In this document: one piece after another, positions 11,544 to 22,885 of the stretch
Layout: each line of letters starts with the position of its first letter
Numbering within the stretch: position 1 is the stretch's first letter
NCBI GenBank assembly: GCA_035578155.1
Contig: JAPWDM010000004.1
Span: 33,683,887 to 33,747,886, forward strand
Source of the DNA: Brachynemurus nebulosus
Taxonomy: Eukaryota; Arthropoda; Insecta; Neuroptera; Myrmeleontidae
DNA length: 64,000 nucleotides
Direction of reading: 5' to 3'
The notes under the pieces: generated by a model
Seen by the model: the letters and a program-made list of their open reading frames with translations, nothing else
Told to the model about the DNA's origin: nothing
Databases searched by the model: none
Position numbers and translations under genes: made by a program

Positions 11544-14500
11544 TAGTGTCCGACCGAAGGTCAGTTTGGCAGCCGAAGCCAAAGCCGAAGCCGATGTTCG
11601 GCTATCGTCGAAACCTTCGGCCGAAGCCGAAGCCGAAGCCGAAGGTGCAATTAAATTAAAAATACTTCCTGAAAATATAATAAATAGAATAATTAAATAG
11701 TCATTTTTTTTTTTTATATAAACTCATTTTTATTTTTATTTATTTATTAACACTAACACAATATTTAATAATCAAAATTAAACAATTTAATATTATAAGC
11801 TAAAAATAAAAGCTGATCGGCATTTTCTCCACGCAAATTTGCCCTACGATCGGTGTAAATTTGTCCAGCGGCACTGAATAATTGTTCACTAGCTATGCTA
11901 GTAGGGGGAGCTGACAAATATTTGATTGCTACCTTTTTTAAGTAAACATAAGGACTCGACGACCAATACTGGAAAATATCAGTGTTCCTCAGAAATAGAG
12001 GTTCTTTTAAATATTGTTCTAACTCGTCTTCAAAAGGCGAAAATTTTTCGGAATTTGCAAATTCGGTGGCCATTGATATTTTGTCGTGGCTGTCCCACAA
12101 ATCATCTTTTAAAGATTTATTTTGCGAATTTACATTTGACGGTGAGGCCACAGGTTCGTCGGTTATTTTATCAAGGGATTTTGGAAAACTTTCTCGTAAA
12201 AATGCCAAAATTTCAGTTCTTGTGTTTATGATTTCATCGTCAGTTAGATATTTCGTTTTAAATCGAGGGTCAATTAAAGTTGAAACGGACAAATGTAAAT
12301 TATTTCTTACGTACGCAAATCTTTTATTCAGAGATTCACATAAACGACTCTTCAGCCGGCTTGTATTTTCAGTGTCCTGATCCTTTATAATAAGTTTTGA
12401 ATTTAACATGGCAATCAAAGGTATGACTAATGACACTGTTGAAGAATCTGACGAAATGTCAATTGTTGCTTGATAAAAGCACCGGAGGACAGTTACTAAA
12501 TTGCTCATTTGATTATATTCTTCGGCTGTTGGCACTTCTATTCCACCCCGCTCTGCCATATACAAATTAATTGCAATTTTTTGCTCAAGAAGTCTCTCCA
12601 TCATTAAATAGGTGCTATTCCACCGTGTTTCGACGTCTTGTATTAAACCATGCTTGGGCAAGTCACATGTTTCTTGAAATTTATTGAGGTAACGAGTGGC
12701 TTGTTCGCTCTTTTTAAAATGTCCAACAATTTTGCGACATTTTTTTATAATTGATACAATTGTGTCGTTTTTGAAAATTGCATCATGAATCACTAACTGC
12801 AAGGTGTGAGCGACACATCCAATAGAAACAAAATTTCCACAACGCATAGCCGCGTGCATATTGGCAGCATTATCGCGAATAGCCATATGAATTTTCCCAT
12901 TTATATTATATTCTGCAATAATTTCATTTAGTTTTTTTGCAATATATTCCCCTGTGTGATCTGCATTCATGACACTAGCTGCTAATATAACTTTTTGTCT
13001 TTTAGAACCGTCAATGAAATGTGCCGTAAAACTCAATAACGAACATGTTTTCGTTGGATTACTCCAAATATCTGTCGTAAAACTGATCCATTCAGCCTTT
13101 TCAATAAGTCCAATCACTTTTTTCTTTACTTTTTCGTAGGTAGCTGGCATTAAAGACGTTCTGAAAAATTTTTCAGATTTAACTCTGTACCTCGACGGAG
13201 CCTCAGGATCAGTAAAATTAAGCCTTTGAAAAGCTTCGCCTTCAACGATATTGTAAGGCAGCATGTCAACAATGATAAGATCCATAATCGATTTATCGAT
13301 TCGTAACGAAATAGGGTGATCAGCGGGCCACTGTGGTGCTGTTTTCTTTTCGATAATCTCCAGTAAAGTAGATTGTTTAATTTCTTTTTTGGCATCATGT
13401 GGCGAACTCATGTTCTCGGTTTTTCTAACTTTGTTCAAACTGTGACGCTTCTCTTCTGTTTCATAATAAATTCCCCATTCATGTTGATGAAGTTTTTCCA
13501 AATGGTTTTTTATATTTGTTATCGTCTGTTTTTTTGGTACAGAACTGCCGAGAGACAACGATTTATGGCATAGTTTGCAAATTGCTTTGGAGTCATTTTT
13601 AGTAAAATATTCCCAAATGGGATTGTGTCTCAATGATGATGACATTTTATAAGTTATAATATCTGAAACAATGAAACCAATACATATCATAAATGAGTGA
13701 ACGACATTATTTACGATTACGATTCACGAAAATAAAACTAACCAACTTGACAAAATGCACAAATTTTTAAGATATATTTTTTATTTTTTTAAAAAAAGAG
13801 GACAACCAAATCATCTCATAACTTCCGAGTTATTTGTATATGGTATTTTTCAAAAAACGAGAAAAATGCCTTGGAAAACTTACCTCTGATTTTTGTGCTA
13901 TAAACAGCTGTTGTAAATATTATTGCACTTTATCACAACACTTCTCACAGAATTGAAAATTATTTTATTATGTACTAAGACACTTTTTAACGAATTAAAT
14001 ATGTAACTTTAAAAACAAAAGTAAAAAATTATCCTAGTTTTCGATTTTGCTCTCACGTCAATAAGAAGACAGTAAGAAATAAGAATTTTATTTTGAAAAC
14101 AAAATATTTATATTGAATTTATTACATAATATTGAGGCCCTAGTTTGGCACAGCAGGAATCATTTTTACTAAAATGAAAGAAACAAACGTTTTGTTGGGA
14201 ATTCCAAAAAATTTTATAATTATGTTGGAAGGATATTTTAAATTGTTACATAGGTTTACGTAACAATAAACTTTAAAAATTGCAATAAAGCAATAAAGTT
14301 ACCGTCATTCTTTTTCTCAACAAAAAAGCCGCTTAGATGGAAATTCCAAAAATTTTTATGGAACTGTAATTCCTTTAAAAGGATATTTTAAATTATTAGG
14401 TATATAGGTTCAGGTAACAATAAACAAAAACTTTCAAAATACAGAATTATAAACGTAATTTAGGGTAAAATAAGAATAAATAAAATTACATTATGTAAAA

Positions 14501-14619
14501 AGATGCCACCTTCGGCTTCGGCCAGACCTTCGGCTTCTTTTTGGCCGAAGCCGAATGTGTGGCCGAAGGCGCGTTAAGTGGCCGAAGGTGGCCGAAGCCG
14601 AAGCTTCGGTCGGACACTA
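11544..14619 (-). mobile_element. Complete hAT transposon, 3076 bp
   Basis: Both ends are the perfect 16-bp inverted repeat TAGTGTCCGACCGAAG, and the 8-bp direct repeat CTTCTAAC flanks the element (11536-11543, 14620-14627), exactly the duplication length hAT transposases make. Inside each end are many copies of GGCCGAAG/CTTCGGCC (about 11560-11645 and 14508-14605), like the subterminal sites hAT transposases bind. One long open frame for a BED-finger transposase lies between them on the minus strand. Perfect ends, an exact duplication and an unbroken gene suggest a recent insertion that may still be mobile. Confidence 0.92.
11765..13645 (-). CDS. hAT-family transposase with BED zinc finger
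   Basis: About 626 codons from MSSSLRHNPIWEYF. I prefer this ATG (13645) over one 15 codons upstream because BED proteins usually begin close to this sequence. Residues about 5-55 form a BED finger (WEYF, CKLCHKSL, NHLEKLHQH giving the C-x2-C...H-x4-H ligands). The RNase-H-like core follows: first acid in SFTTDIWSNP, second in MAIRDNAANM, then the C/H pair of GCVAHTLQLV, an all-helical insertion, and VSTLIDPRFKTKYL. The last acid is in TSIASEQLFSAAG, within the hAT dimerisation block (YLKKVAIKYLSAPP ... ADQLLFLAYNIKLF). It would act in the nucleus, cutting and rejoining the ends at 11544 and 14619. No stop or frameshift is seen; without expression data, activity is inference. Confidence 0.9.
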   Translation of the reverse strand: MSSSLRHNPIWEYFTKNDSKAICKLCHKSLSLGSSVPKKQTITNIKNHLEKLHQHEWGIYYETEEKRHSLNKVRKTENMSSPHDAKKEIKQSTLLEIIEKKTAPQWPADHPISLRIDKSIMDLIIVDMLPYNIVEGEAFQRLNFTDPEAPSRYRVKSEKFFRTSLMPATYEKVKKKVIGLIEKAEWISFTTDIWSNPTKTCSLLSFTAHFIDGSKRQKVILAASVMNADHTGEYIAKKLNEIIAEYNINGKIHMAIRDNAANMHAAMRCGNFVSIGCVAHTLQLVIHDAIFKNDTIVSIIKKCRKIVGHFKKSEQATRYLNKFQETCDLPKHGLIQDVETRWNSTYLMMERLLEQKIAINLYMAERGGIEVPTAEEYNQMSNLVTVLRCFYQATIDISSDSSTVSLVIPLIAMLNSKLIIKDQDTENTSRLKSRLCESLNKRFAYVRNNLHLSVSTLIDPRFKTKYLTDDEIINTRTEILAFLRESFPKSLDKITDEPVASPSNVNSQNKSLKDDLWDSHDKISMATEFANSEKFSPFEDELEQYLKEPLFLRNTDIFQYWSSSPYVYLKKVAIKYLSAPPTSIASEQLFSAAGQIYTDRRANLRGENADQLLFLAYNIKLFNFDY

Positions 14620-14627
14620 CTTCTAAC

Positions 14628-14927
14628 AGACATTTATTAAGGCATTACATCACTTTGCGATGCGAAAAAAGAAGCTTTTATTGGAGAATTTTTTTCTTCT
14701 TGGAGAATCTTATAGATTTATAGGTGACCTGAGATATCTACACAAAAAAAATATTTTTTCAATTTAAAAAACACAATGGCAACGCTGACACAGGTTAAAC
14801 GCAGATACTTTTTTTTAAAGAGGTTCATGGTAGGGAACATAACAATTTTATCAAACAACAACTTATTAAAAATCACTTTGTGATTTTTAATTTTCATTTT
14901 CAATTAACCAAATTCAGTGGTTTTTGG
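14628..14927. other. AT-rich DNA without recognisable gene
   Basis: Nothing supported. Confidence 0.5.
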
Positions 14928-15073
14928 TCATACTATACCAAAGAAATCGAGTGCTTAAAGTTTCAGTTTAGCTGAACGATTAGTGAACATATCAATACTG
15001 CGTGTGTTGAAATGCAAACAAAAGTTTGTCATACGTAGTAGTGTCTCACAAGCACTCGATAATATTTGAAATT
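14928..15073 (+). repeat. Dispersed repeat 'D', about 150 bp
   Basis: Shares TTTGGTCATAC, the TTCAGTTTAGCTGAAC hairpin word, AAACAAAAGTT and CACTCGATAATATTTGAAAT, in order, with 58674-58825 in the same orientation. No coding capacity. Confidence 0.65.
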
Positions 15074-15567
15074 AAAAATACCCCTGTCGCAGCATCCTGC
15101 ATAACATAGCGAATTTCCATTTACAAAAGTACGTTTTTCTCGGAAACTAGTTGATATAGAGTAATTGTAAATAAAAAACCTTCTTTATGTGATTTTTCCG
15201 CCTCATTCCGCCAGATTTTTTTCACAAAAAATGTTCAAAACAACGTAAACGTTTTCACGAAATTTCTTAAAAATAAGATGTTTCGTTCTTGAGTTATCGT
15301 GCGGCACATTTATATATATATGTTTACTAAGTGTCCGCACGATACCTCAAGAACGAAACATCTTATTTTTAAGAAATTTCATGAAAACGTTTACGGTGTT
15401 TTGGACATTTTTCGTGAAAAAAATTTGGCGGAATGAGGCGGAAAAATCACATAAAGAAGGTTTTTTTATTTACAATTACTCTATATCAACTAGTTTCCGA
15501 GAAAAACGTACTTTTGTAAATGGAAATTCGCTATGTTATGCAGGATGCTGCGACAGGGGTATTTTTG
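15074..15567. repeat. 0.5-kb near-perfect hairpin from repeat C
   Basis: The arms 15074-15306 and 15331-15567 are reverse complements with only scattered differences, separated by about 24 bp that includes a short TA run. Each arm is a copy of dispersed repeat C. A transcript crossing it would fold into a long duplex. Confidence 0.85.
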
Positions 15568-16280
15568 ATGATAAGTGGAAAGTCAATCTATCACTCAATG
15601 ACAAAATTGCCGTTTTTTGAGGTATTCAGGCTTGAAAAGAATAAGTCATTAACGTATATAAATTGAAGATTTGTTTTAGTTTCAGAATAAATCAATTTGG
15701 CACCAACAAACTCAAAAAATCATTTTATTTAAGGTAGTTGGTCAATAAAACGATTTTTTCAAAGGAATTTAACGAAACTTCTCCAGATGTTTATTTAAGC
15801 CAATACCAATAATACGAGCCCTTGCCGAAAAAAATATTGACCACCCCAATTTTGAGAAAAACGACTTCAAAGTTTTGTAATTTTAACATGGGCTCTTATG
15901 GGAAATCTCTATTTTTTTTTGAATAAAATGAAAACGTGTCAAAGGAATTTGATAAAAATTTGATATGTTATTTAATACAAAATTACAAACCATATTTAAT
16001 AAGAAATAAAAGTTATTGACCACGCCGTTTTTGAAATATAATTTAAAAACATCATTTTACAACGTTTTTACAACGCTTTTTCAACATTTATTTTAAATTA
16101 CTACAACATAAGCGCGCGAAAATTAAAAGAAACAAGTGATATACAAATATAATAACTGAAGAATATTAATACTTTATTTAATTTTTAATAAAACAAAATT
16201 TTTTTGCTGAGATATACTTTTGTACCTGACTGTCTCAGAGCAACTACGTTAAAAGCAATATTTTAAACAAATATGAGTCT
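15568..16280. other. AT-rich DNA without recognisable gene
   Basis: No supported frame or repeat boundary. Confidence 0.5.
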
Positions 16281-16641
16281 CCACCCACCGCCGGAGGTTT
16301 CTAGAACCGCCCCGGTAGTGGATGGTGGGTCCAGAACTTGTTTTCTTATTTTCTCAAAAACTAGCTAACCTAGAATAATAGTTCAAAAACCTTTTTTATG
16401 TGATTTTTTTCCGTCTTTGCAATGGTGTAAAAAAATGTGGCGAAAACTTTTAAATTATAGCAAATTTTGGCAAAAAACTAATTTTTTGCAAGAACAAAAA
16501 CCATGTTCCTGGCATCCGACGTGCTTGGCTGAAGAACTCATCCAAGATTTTTGGACTTTCAACGTTGTCACCAAATTTCGTAAAGCTAGCAGTTTTTCCT
16601 GAAGAGCTATCGTGCTGATACATATATACATACATAAACCG

Positions 16642-16719
<78 letters not shown>

Positions 16720-16850
16720 TTTAGTGAATATTATTTTTGGGTTCTAGGGGCCTCAAAACAAATTTCTGCCATAGTCGCGGGCTGAACTTCCACCATGAGC
16801 AAGGCTGGAATAGCGAGTTTCCATTCTGGAAATTCGCTAAAACAACAACT
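16281..16850 (+). repeat. Dispersed repeat 'C', long copy with internal (TA)n
   Basis: Runs from CCACCCACCGCCGGAGG through TTTTTATGTGATTTTTTTCC, CCATGTTCCTGGCATCCGAC and ACGTTGTCACCAAATTTCG, then (TA)n at about 16649-16716, then TTAGTGAATATTATTTTTGG. The whole order recurs reversed at 62765-63305, 46 kb away. It is non-coding. Confidence 0.8.
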
Positions 16851-17923
16851 AGAAAATAAAAACCATTTTAACAATATGAGCTCATTGCTTTGTGACTTTT
16901 CACAGTAACATTATATGCATGATATGGAAATTTAATTTATATAGGAAAATATTGCTTATATGCTTTTATTATCGACTCAAGTTAACCGAAACAAGTTTCG
17001 TTGAAAGTTTTAATCAAATACTACTCTCTGTAATTTTTCCAGGTTTTTTGTATCCACGATTGAGAAGTTAAACGGGGTTAAAATTCTTTCCAGCGCTTCC
17101 ACCATTGTATAAGTTACCTATTTTCCTCTCAGTTAATCTAGTGATTTTAGTGCTCATTTATTGGTTGTTTCCAGATCCGTTAGTAAGTACTGTCACCTAA
17201 ATGTTAAGTTACCGCCGATATAGTTTATTAAATTTACAATATTTAACTGGAAGAAAATTAAATGCTAAGAGAGAAAAAATTCTCAAATTATTTCTTTCCT
17301 ACATGAAGCAATTTCATAGTCCTGTACAAGAACGTCGCCAGTGAATCGACCAGAGGATGAGACAAGATGAGAGACTGGTGGAGACACAGAATATATCAGA
17401 AGGAAAGGAACACTACTATCTCTTTTCTGTAATCAGCAGTGTGCACTTCTGAGCACGTTAGGCTACTTAGTATTCACTCGTTCGGTGGCAGTGGATGAGT
17501 GTAGATCAATTGTTTTGATCACGTTTTGATTGTTATGGTCATTATGACCACCACCGCACGAAGCCACATACATGCGTATGTAGTATTATATATACGTCTG
17601 CGACGCCACTCAACACAACTCAGATCACTCACACACACAAGACAGATCACACAAATGCAAACTAAACCCAGTGCACATATATAACATATTGGTGAGATAT
17701 TTTCCATCTTTATTTGGTTACACTGGTTTCAGTAGTATAGAGATAGCAGTATTACCTCTGTACTCTGTGGGTGGAAATATGAACTGTAGATACAAGCTCT
17801 CAATAATGCGATTCCCCAACGGAGATTCCAATTAAGAATTTAAATCTCTTTATCTGAATAATACTACTCCCAACAATATCATTCACAAACAATAAAAATT
17901 AAACATTTCATTTATTCTAACTA
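16851..17923. other. Unassigned stretch, more mixed base composition
   Basis: 17330-17700 is less AT-rich than its surroundings, with CA-rich tracts and short words that do not recur elsewhere in the window. It could be host single-copy sequence such as an untranslated exon or regulatory DNA, but no frame, splice pattern or motif supports a call. Confidence 0.3.
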
Positions 17924-18342
17924 ATATTATAAATATGAACGTGAGTTTGTTTGTTTGTTTGTCTTGCCTTCATGTCTCAATAATTTAATCAATTAACTTG
18001 AAACTTTGCACACAGATAGCTTGGAGAAAAGAGACGGTTATAGACCACCTTTTACTCCAGAAGAATATTTCTTTCCGAGGGAAAATGAATTAAATTACGA
18101 CAGTTGGCTACTGAAAAACGGATGATTGAAAAGGACTGAAAACTTTACATAATGTTAACAGAGGGGACGAAAATCACCACAGATTATTTTTTACCCCGGG
18201 AAAACATTTAATTTCTGTGTGAAAATTTCCCAAGAAAAGATAACAGCTCTCAAAAATGTCACGTAAATATGCTTTATACGTATTAACTTGAAGTCACAAT
18301 TTCAAAAATCACGCGGGCGAAATGACGGGTAAATGCTAGTTT
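17924..18342 (+). mobile_element. Helitron-like non-autonomous repeat
   Basis: Begins CTAATATTATAAATATGAAC followed by GTTTGTTTGTTTGTTTG, continues with AACTTGAAACTTTGCACACA and AGATAGCTTGGAG, and ends with ACGCGGGCGAAATGACGGG and then TGCTAGT. This layout is common in insect genomes for short Helitrons, whose 3' end is a small hairpin followed by CTAG. There is no flanking duplication, as expected. The assignment is from memory of the pattern; an RTE-type short repeat is an alternative. Confidence 0.5.
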
Positions 18343-18776
18343 ATTTATAAAAAAAATAGATAGTTTTACTTTAATCAGTTTTTGATTTTTTAAATGTAAT
18401 ATTTTTTTTAAGTCAAAGTATGTGATTGAAAGTCTACAAGCGAATTGTCATTTTGATGGTATCAAAACTGATAGTCCGGCTGATCGGGGCTTTAAAAAAA
18501 GATTTTAAGTTTTTAAGGGCTGAATCTCAGTAAATTTCAATTTGGTGCTGATAGCAGTTAGCAGGAAAAAAGCCAACACAATTCGTACGAGGGCATTCCT
18601 GTCCATGCTTATCCTCCAGTTGACTTTGTGTTTTATTTTTAAATATTAAAAAAGGAACTTAAATAGTAAACTGGAAGGTCTTTATGAAGATATTTTTTCT
18701 TTCCAAAAAAATCCAAAATTTCTATTTTATAAATAATAAAAATCCAAAATTCCTACCTTATAAATAAACAGGGACT
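18343..18776. other. AT-rich DNA without recognisable gene
   Basis: No supported frame or repeat pair. Confidence 0.5.
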
Positions 18777-18780
18777 TTGA

Positions 18781-19651
18781 CCCTAGAATCATACGTTGGT
18801 CTACGAGAAACGTTAATCATACATCGACGTCGTTTTGATGGATGGAATTTTTACGGAGAGTTTAAGCGAACAAAATATTTTAAAAAAATTGGATTTGGAA
18901 AAATTTCTTAATGTAAATATTTATTAATTTTTTTACTCTTTTTATCAAAGCATATTTTCATTATAAAAATTAATAGATAAATACATCAATTGTATCATAA
19001 AACATGTGTTTCAAATAATTAATTTATGAACTATTATGAGTCAGTGGACATGTGTGACTTGACAGAATGTGAAATTTCTCAGTCATAAATATTCCTATAG
19101 GTATGTAGTTATTTCCCCATTAGGCACATTTGTAAATTTTCTAAAATTTGTTAGTAATTTTTCGAATAAGATCGCAAAAAATAATAAGGATTAAAATATT
19201 TTCCACAAAATAAATTGTTAATCTTTTATTAAGTCGCTTGAAACGCATTCTTTAGTTTTCGATTCAATATATTAAAACTTCAGTATTATGTCGTCTCTAT
19301 AAGTCAAACAGCTGTAATCATCTTTCACATTATCATATTCATTGAATAAATTAATTATAACATGTATATCTTTAATAAATTTTAAAAAAATTAGGAAAAC
19401 TTTTATATGTGAAGTACAAAATCTTTAAAAAAAACATCGCGTAATCATACATCGACGTCCTTTTGACGGACACTATTTCAATACAAACAAAACGACAATG
19501 ACTATAAACAAAATGAATACGTCTTATGTGTTATAACAACAAATAAATTAGATAACAGAAATCTCACAGCAAGCAGGTACCGACAAGTTGTAGTATTGGA
19601 GCAAGTAGAGAAGTTCGTTCGTCGTTTTGACGTGTACGTATGATTCTAGGG
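18781..19651. mobile_element. 871-bp piggyBac-type MITE
   Basis: The termini CCCTAGAATCATACG and its complement CGTATGATTCTAGGG are perfect inverted repeats starting with the CCCTAG typical of piggyBac. They are flanked by TTGA (18777-18780) and TTAA (19652-19655), i.e. a TTAA target with one changed base. The subterminal word CATACATCGACGTCGTTTTGA (with small differences) occurs near 18822, 19446 and, partly inverted, 19622. No transposase frame is present. Confidence 0.75.
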
Positions 19652-19829
19652 TTAATAACATTTTTAAATTACTTAATATTTATGTATTGCATTTGTTGTA
19701 AAACAAAGTACATTTTTTTAAATTTTTAAAATTACTATTCGCCTACTTGTATTAGAATAAAAATAATGCATTAAGCACATTTAACAATACCATTGAATTC
19801 CGATGTAAAAATGGGAAAAGTATCCCTAA

Positions 19830-20400
19830 AAGGCACTAGCTGTATACTAACTCAATACACGTACAAAATTTCAGCCCTCTAGGTTTCCTTAGAGAGTCTC
19901 TAGACGTGTTAAAAAAAAGCAAAAAAATCAAGGAAATATTGGCGTAAAATTCGTGGAAGTAAGGGTTAAAAGTTGAAACCTCCAAAAAGCAGTGGCTAGC
20001 TATTAACTTAACCTGTACACAATATTTCAGCCCTCTAGGTTTATTTAGGGAGATTTTGACCCGAACGAAACTGTTAAAAAACAAGAAAAATCATGTTCTT
20101 TTTGGTATAAAATTGGTATGGCGGTGATGAGGGTTAAAAGCTGAGACCCCAAAAGGCACCTCCTTGATACTAACTCAATCCGAATACAAAATCTCAGCCC
20201 TCTAGGTTTATTTGGGGACCTGTTTGAGTGGTACAAACTTCGAAAACGTCAAAAAAGCATGAAATTGTAGCTTTAAAATGGGGGGGGGGGGGGTAAAAAT
20301 ATTAAAACCTCCAAAAAGAAGGCCCTAGGTATGAACTCTATCAACATATCAATTTTCAATCCTCTACGTTAATTTTGGGGGGGCTGTAGGCGTGTTAGAT
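19830..20400. repeat. about 160-bp degenerate tandem repeat, four units
   Basis: The word TTTCAGCCCTCTAGGTTT (with variants) recurs at about 19870, 20028, 20193 and 20356, each followed by AAAAACA/GTTAAAA tracts and preceded by ACTAACTCAAT-like sequence. The minus-strand frames echo a peptide, KPRGLKYC/KPRGLKFC/KPRGLRFC, because the unit is tandem, not because a gene is evident. A G-run interrupts the last unit at about 20281-20293. Confidence 0.75.
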
Positions 20401-20687
20401 CCAGCCAAAATACTTTTTTCCTCCTCTACTCCCTCCATATCATTTCAGGAAGCTGAATTTTGGATATGTTGTAGATAATTTACCGAAACATTATTTCCAA
20501 CCAGTTTGGAAAAGTTCTATTGTTTTGTTGCCCCCCACCACCCCCTTAAAGGTTGGGTCGGATCCAAAATTTGCTCAAAATTTGACCTCACTTTGATAGT
20601 ATTTTTGTGAATCAGAATGAGCGCCACTTACCAAATTTCAGCTCTTAACTTCCATAGGGGGGCCCTACATATGTCAAAAGGTAGCGG

Positions 20688-20689
<2 letters not shown>

Positions 20690-20753
<64 letters not shown>
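20690..20753. repeat. (TA)n microsatellite
   Basis: Uninterrupted TA run. The overlapping poly-Tyr/Ile frames are artefacts of it. Confidence 0.95.
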
Positions 20754-20757
<4 letters not shown>

Positions 20758-22588
20758 CATTTTTTTCTACAGAATCGTGTTCTACGAGTCCGAAAACGGA
20801 TAGCTCCCCTACTCTCGCCTCTCGCCGTTCTCATTATCGGCTGTATAAGTCTAATTTTTCGGAGAAAATTCGGCTAAAAAAATAATACGTTTGTTACACG
20901 GTATTTGTTAATGGCTAACTTAAAATCGAACTTGTTACAGAAGTTTCTAAACTTAAAATGGTGTCTGCGAAGTCAATAATATTGTGTCTTATTTTGTAAA
21001 TAAACCAAATTCCTGCACAAGTACTAAACAATATAAATCAAACAGTGTTTTTCTTTTTAATCGCTGGCATTACTCGAAAGGAATAAAATAAAATGTGACG
21101 GTGAAGAGTGTGAAACTAGAGTGGGGGAAAAAGTTTACTCCACTATCAGACAAATCTGGGAAAATTAAGAGTTTCTGCTGTAAATAGACTTTGGGGTTTT
21201 TAATTTAAAAAAAAAAATTACAAAAATTTGAAGATTCTTAAAAATTAAAGATATTTAAATACGTATATCAACAATAAATAAACGTTACCTTAAAAACAAA
21301 AAAAACAAAAAAACAACAGAATTTCTCACTTTTTAGTAATTTTTCGAGCTACTAAGGCGTTAGCTGTCCCCTCCTGCCCACACCCCTCCCTCGTGGTACT
21401 CATGCCCTCCATACCTCTTTTGGCGACGCATTTGTAGTGTATAATATTAAATGAAATATTTTCCCCGTCGCCCCCGCCATAATTTATTTAAATAGTAAGG
21501 ATTAACTATCATTTTTATCCAAAAGTTTTCCTAATTGTAAGTAACAATAAATTAGTTTTCAAAAGCCCTGTTTTCATGATTTTGCAGAATAGAAATATTA
21601 TAATTTTTCGAAAAAGAAACTCTTAAAATTTTTCCCGTCATAGGTTAATTCTTTTTTTCATTTCTCGCCACGATGATTTTCCTATAGATTTTCTTAATTT
21701 TATCTGTTCTGCTAATATTCAATTACAATAATTTTTATAATCAATTGAATTTATACAGTGTATAATTATTTATCTGAATATTAGTTTTGTCACGTTAGAT
21801 TAAAATTTTATTATGAATATCGTTATATTATGAATTTAACTATGATTGACTCATGCCTAATTAATTTCATAATACCTACATAATTGAATAATGTGTTATT
21901 CTGTTCTCTTCTCGGAGCTGTGATATTTACTGGAAATTTTTTCGTTGCAAGGTTATTTACAGTTTTATGATCTAATTTAAATTATATATCTTTGTGTCGT
22001 ACCTAAAAATGCATCTAAACTAAAATTAATGAAATAATGATTACATAATATTTAATATATAAATAATTAATTGGCAATAAAGAAAAGAGCGACTTCGAGA
22101 ACCTGAATAATTTTAGTCGTCAAATTAACAAATTTTCTTTTCCTTAAATCAAGCTTTACAGAGGTGATTTGAATTAAGATAAATGATTGAACAAGGATAA
22201 TATTATGGATGTAAAATTTTGTTTACTGTTAAAATGCCGAAATTCCTTTTGGAAATATGGCTGGTTCGGCATCAGAAGTCCTCTTTCTAGTGGTCCTAGA
22301 TACTTAATTTTGTTAAAAATAAAAAGAACGATTTCGAAAACGTATGAAATTGCTTCCAATTTCATCATTCTATCATTATATGTACAATTTTACGGCAATG
22401 AAAAAAATTAGTAAACTTGATAACAACACCGAAAAAAATTATCAGATTAAACTTAATGGAAATTAGTTCAGTTAGAATTATTTAGCTAAATTAGGATAAT
22501 TCGAATGTCTGCACTTCATTTTTGCTATCATACTAATGAAATTTCTGGATATTCTAGCAATACATCAATGCCAATAAAAAAATATTAA
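20754..22588. other. AT-rich DNA without recognisable gene
   Basis: No coding pattern and no repeat pair were recognised. Confidence 0.5.
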
Positions 22589-22809
22589 GGGGAAACTACC
22601 CTTAGTACGAAAAAAATAGAAATTTTTTAATTATAGAATATTAGTAAAACGTCTCAAAAATATACTTCCAAATTTTCAAAGCGATATCCGAAGTCCTCCA
22701 TATTTTTTAGCATCTGAACATGAAAAGTTTTCGAGGGTATGTAATAGCATTGGTGGCTTATTCACATGGTCGGTGGTTTATTTTTGCTTGTCTAAAGGTA
22801 ATCCTCCCC
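22589..22809. mobile_element. 221-bp MITE in a TTAA target
   Basis: TTAA stands on both sides (22585-22588, 22810-22813). The ends are GGGGAAACTACC and GGTAATCCTCCCC, imperfect inverted repeats. Non-coding; TTAA use fits piggyBac or Kolobok. Confidence 0.6.
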
Positions 22810-22845
22810 TTAACTTCTAAGTAAAACTAAACTTTGTATTTGCAA

Positions 22846-22846
<1 letters not shown>

Positions 22847-22885
<39 letters not shown>
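22847..22885. repeat. (TAA)n microsatellite at the I-like 5' end
   Basis: A run of AAT units ends where the I-like element begins (GGTGGTGAGGACACC). The other complete I-like 5' end (56268, minus strand) also abuts (TAA)n on its sense strand. Confidence 0.9.

Noticed and set aside
17519..17707. Small minus-strand frame with hydrophobic, Cys-containing sequence
   Set aside because: 62 codons in a CA-rich tract, no conserved pattern, no promoter or splice support.
19836..20236. Possible repeat-containing protein with KPRGL motifs
   Set aside because: Frames change between units and the conservation is at DNA level with a tandem period; no start, splice or domain evidence.
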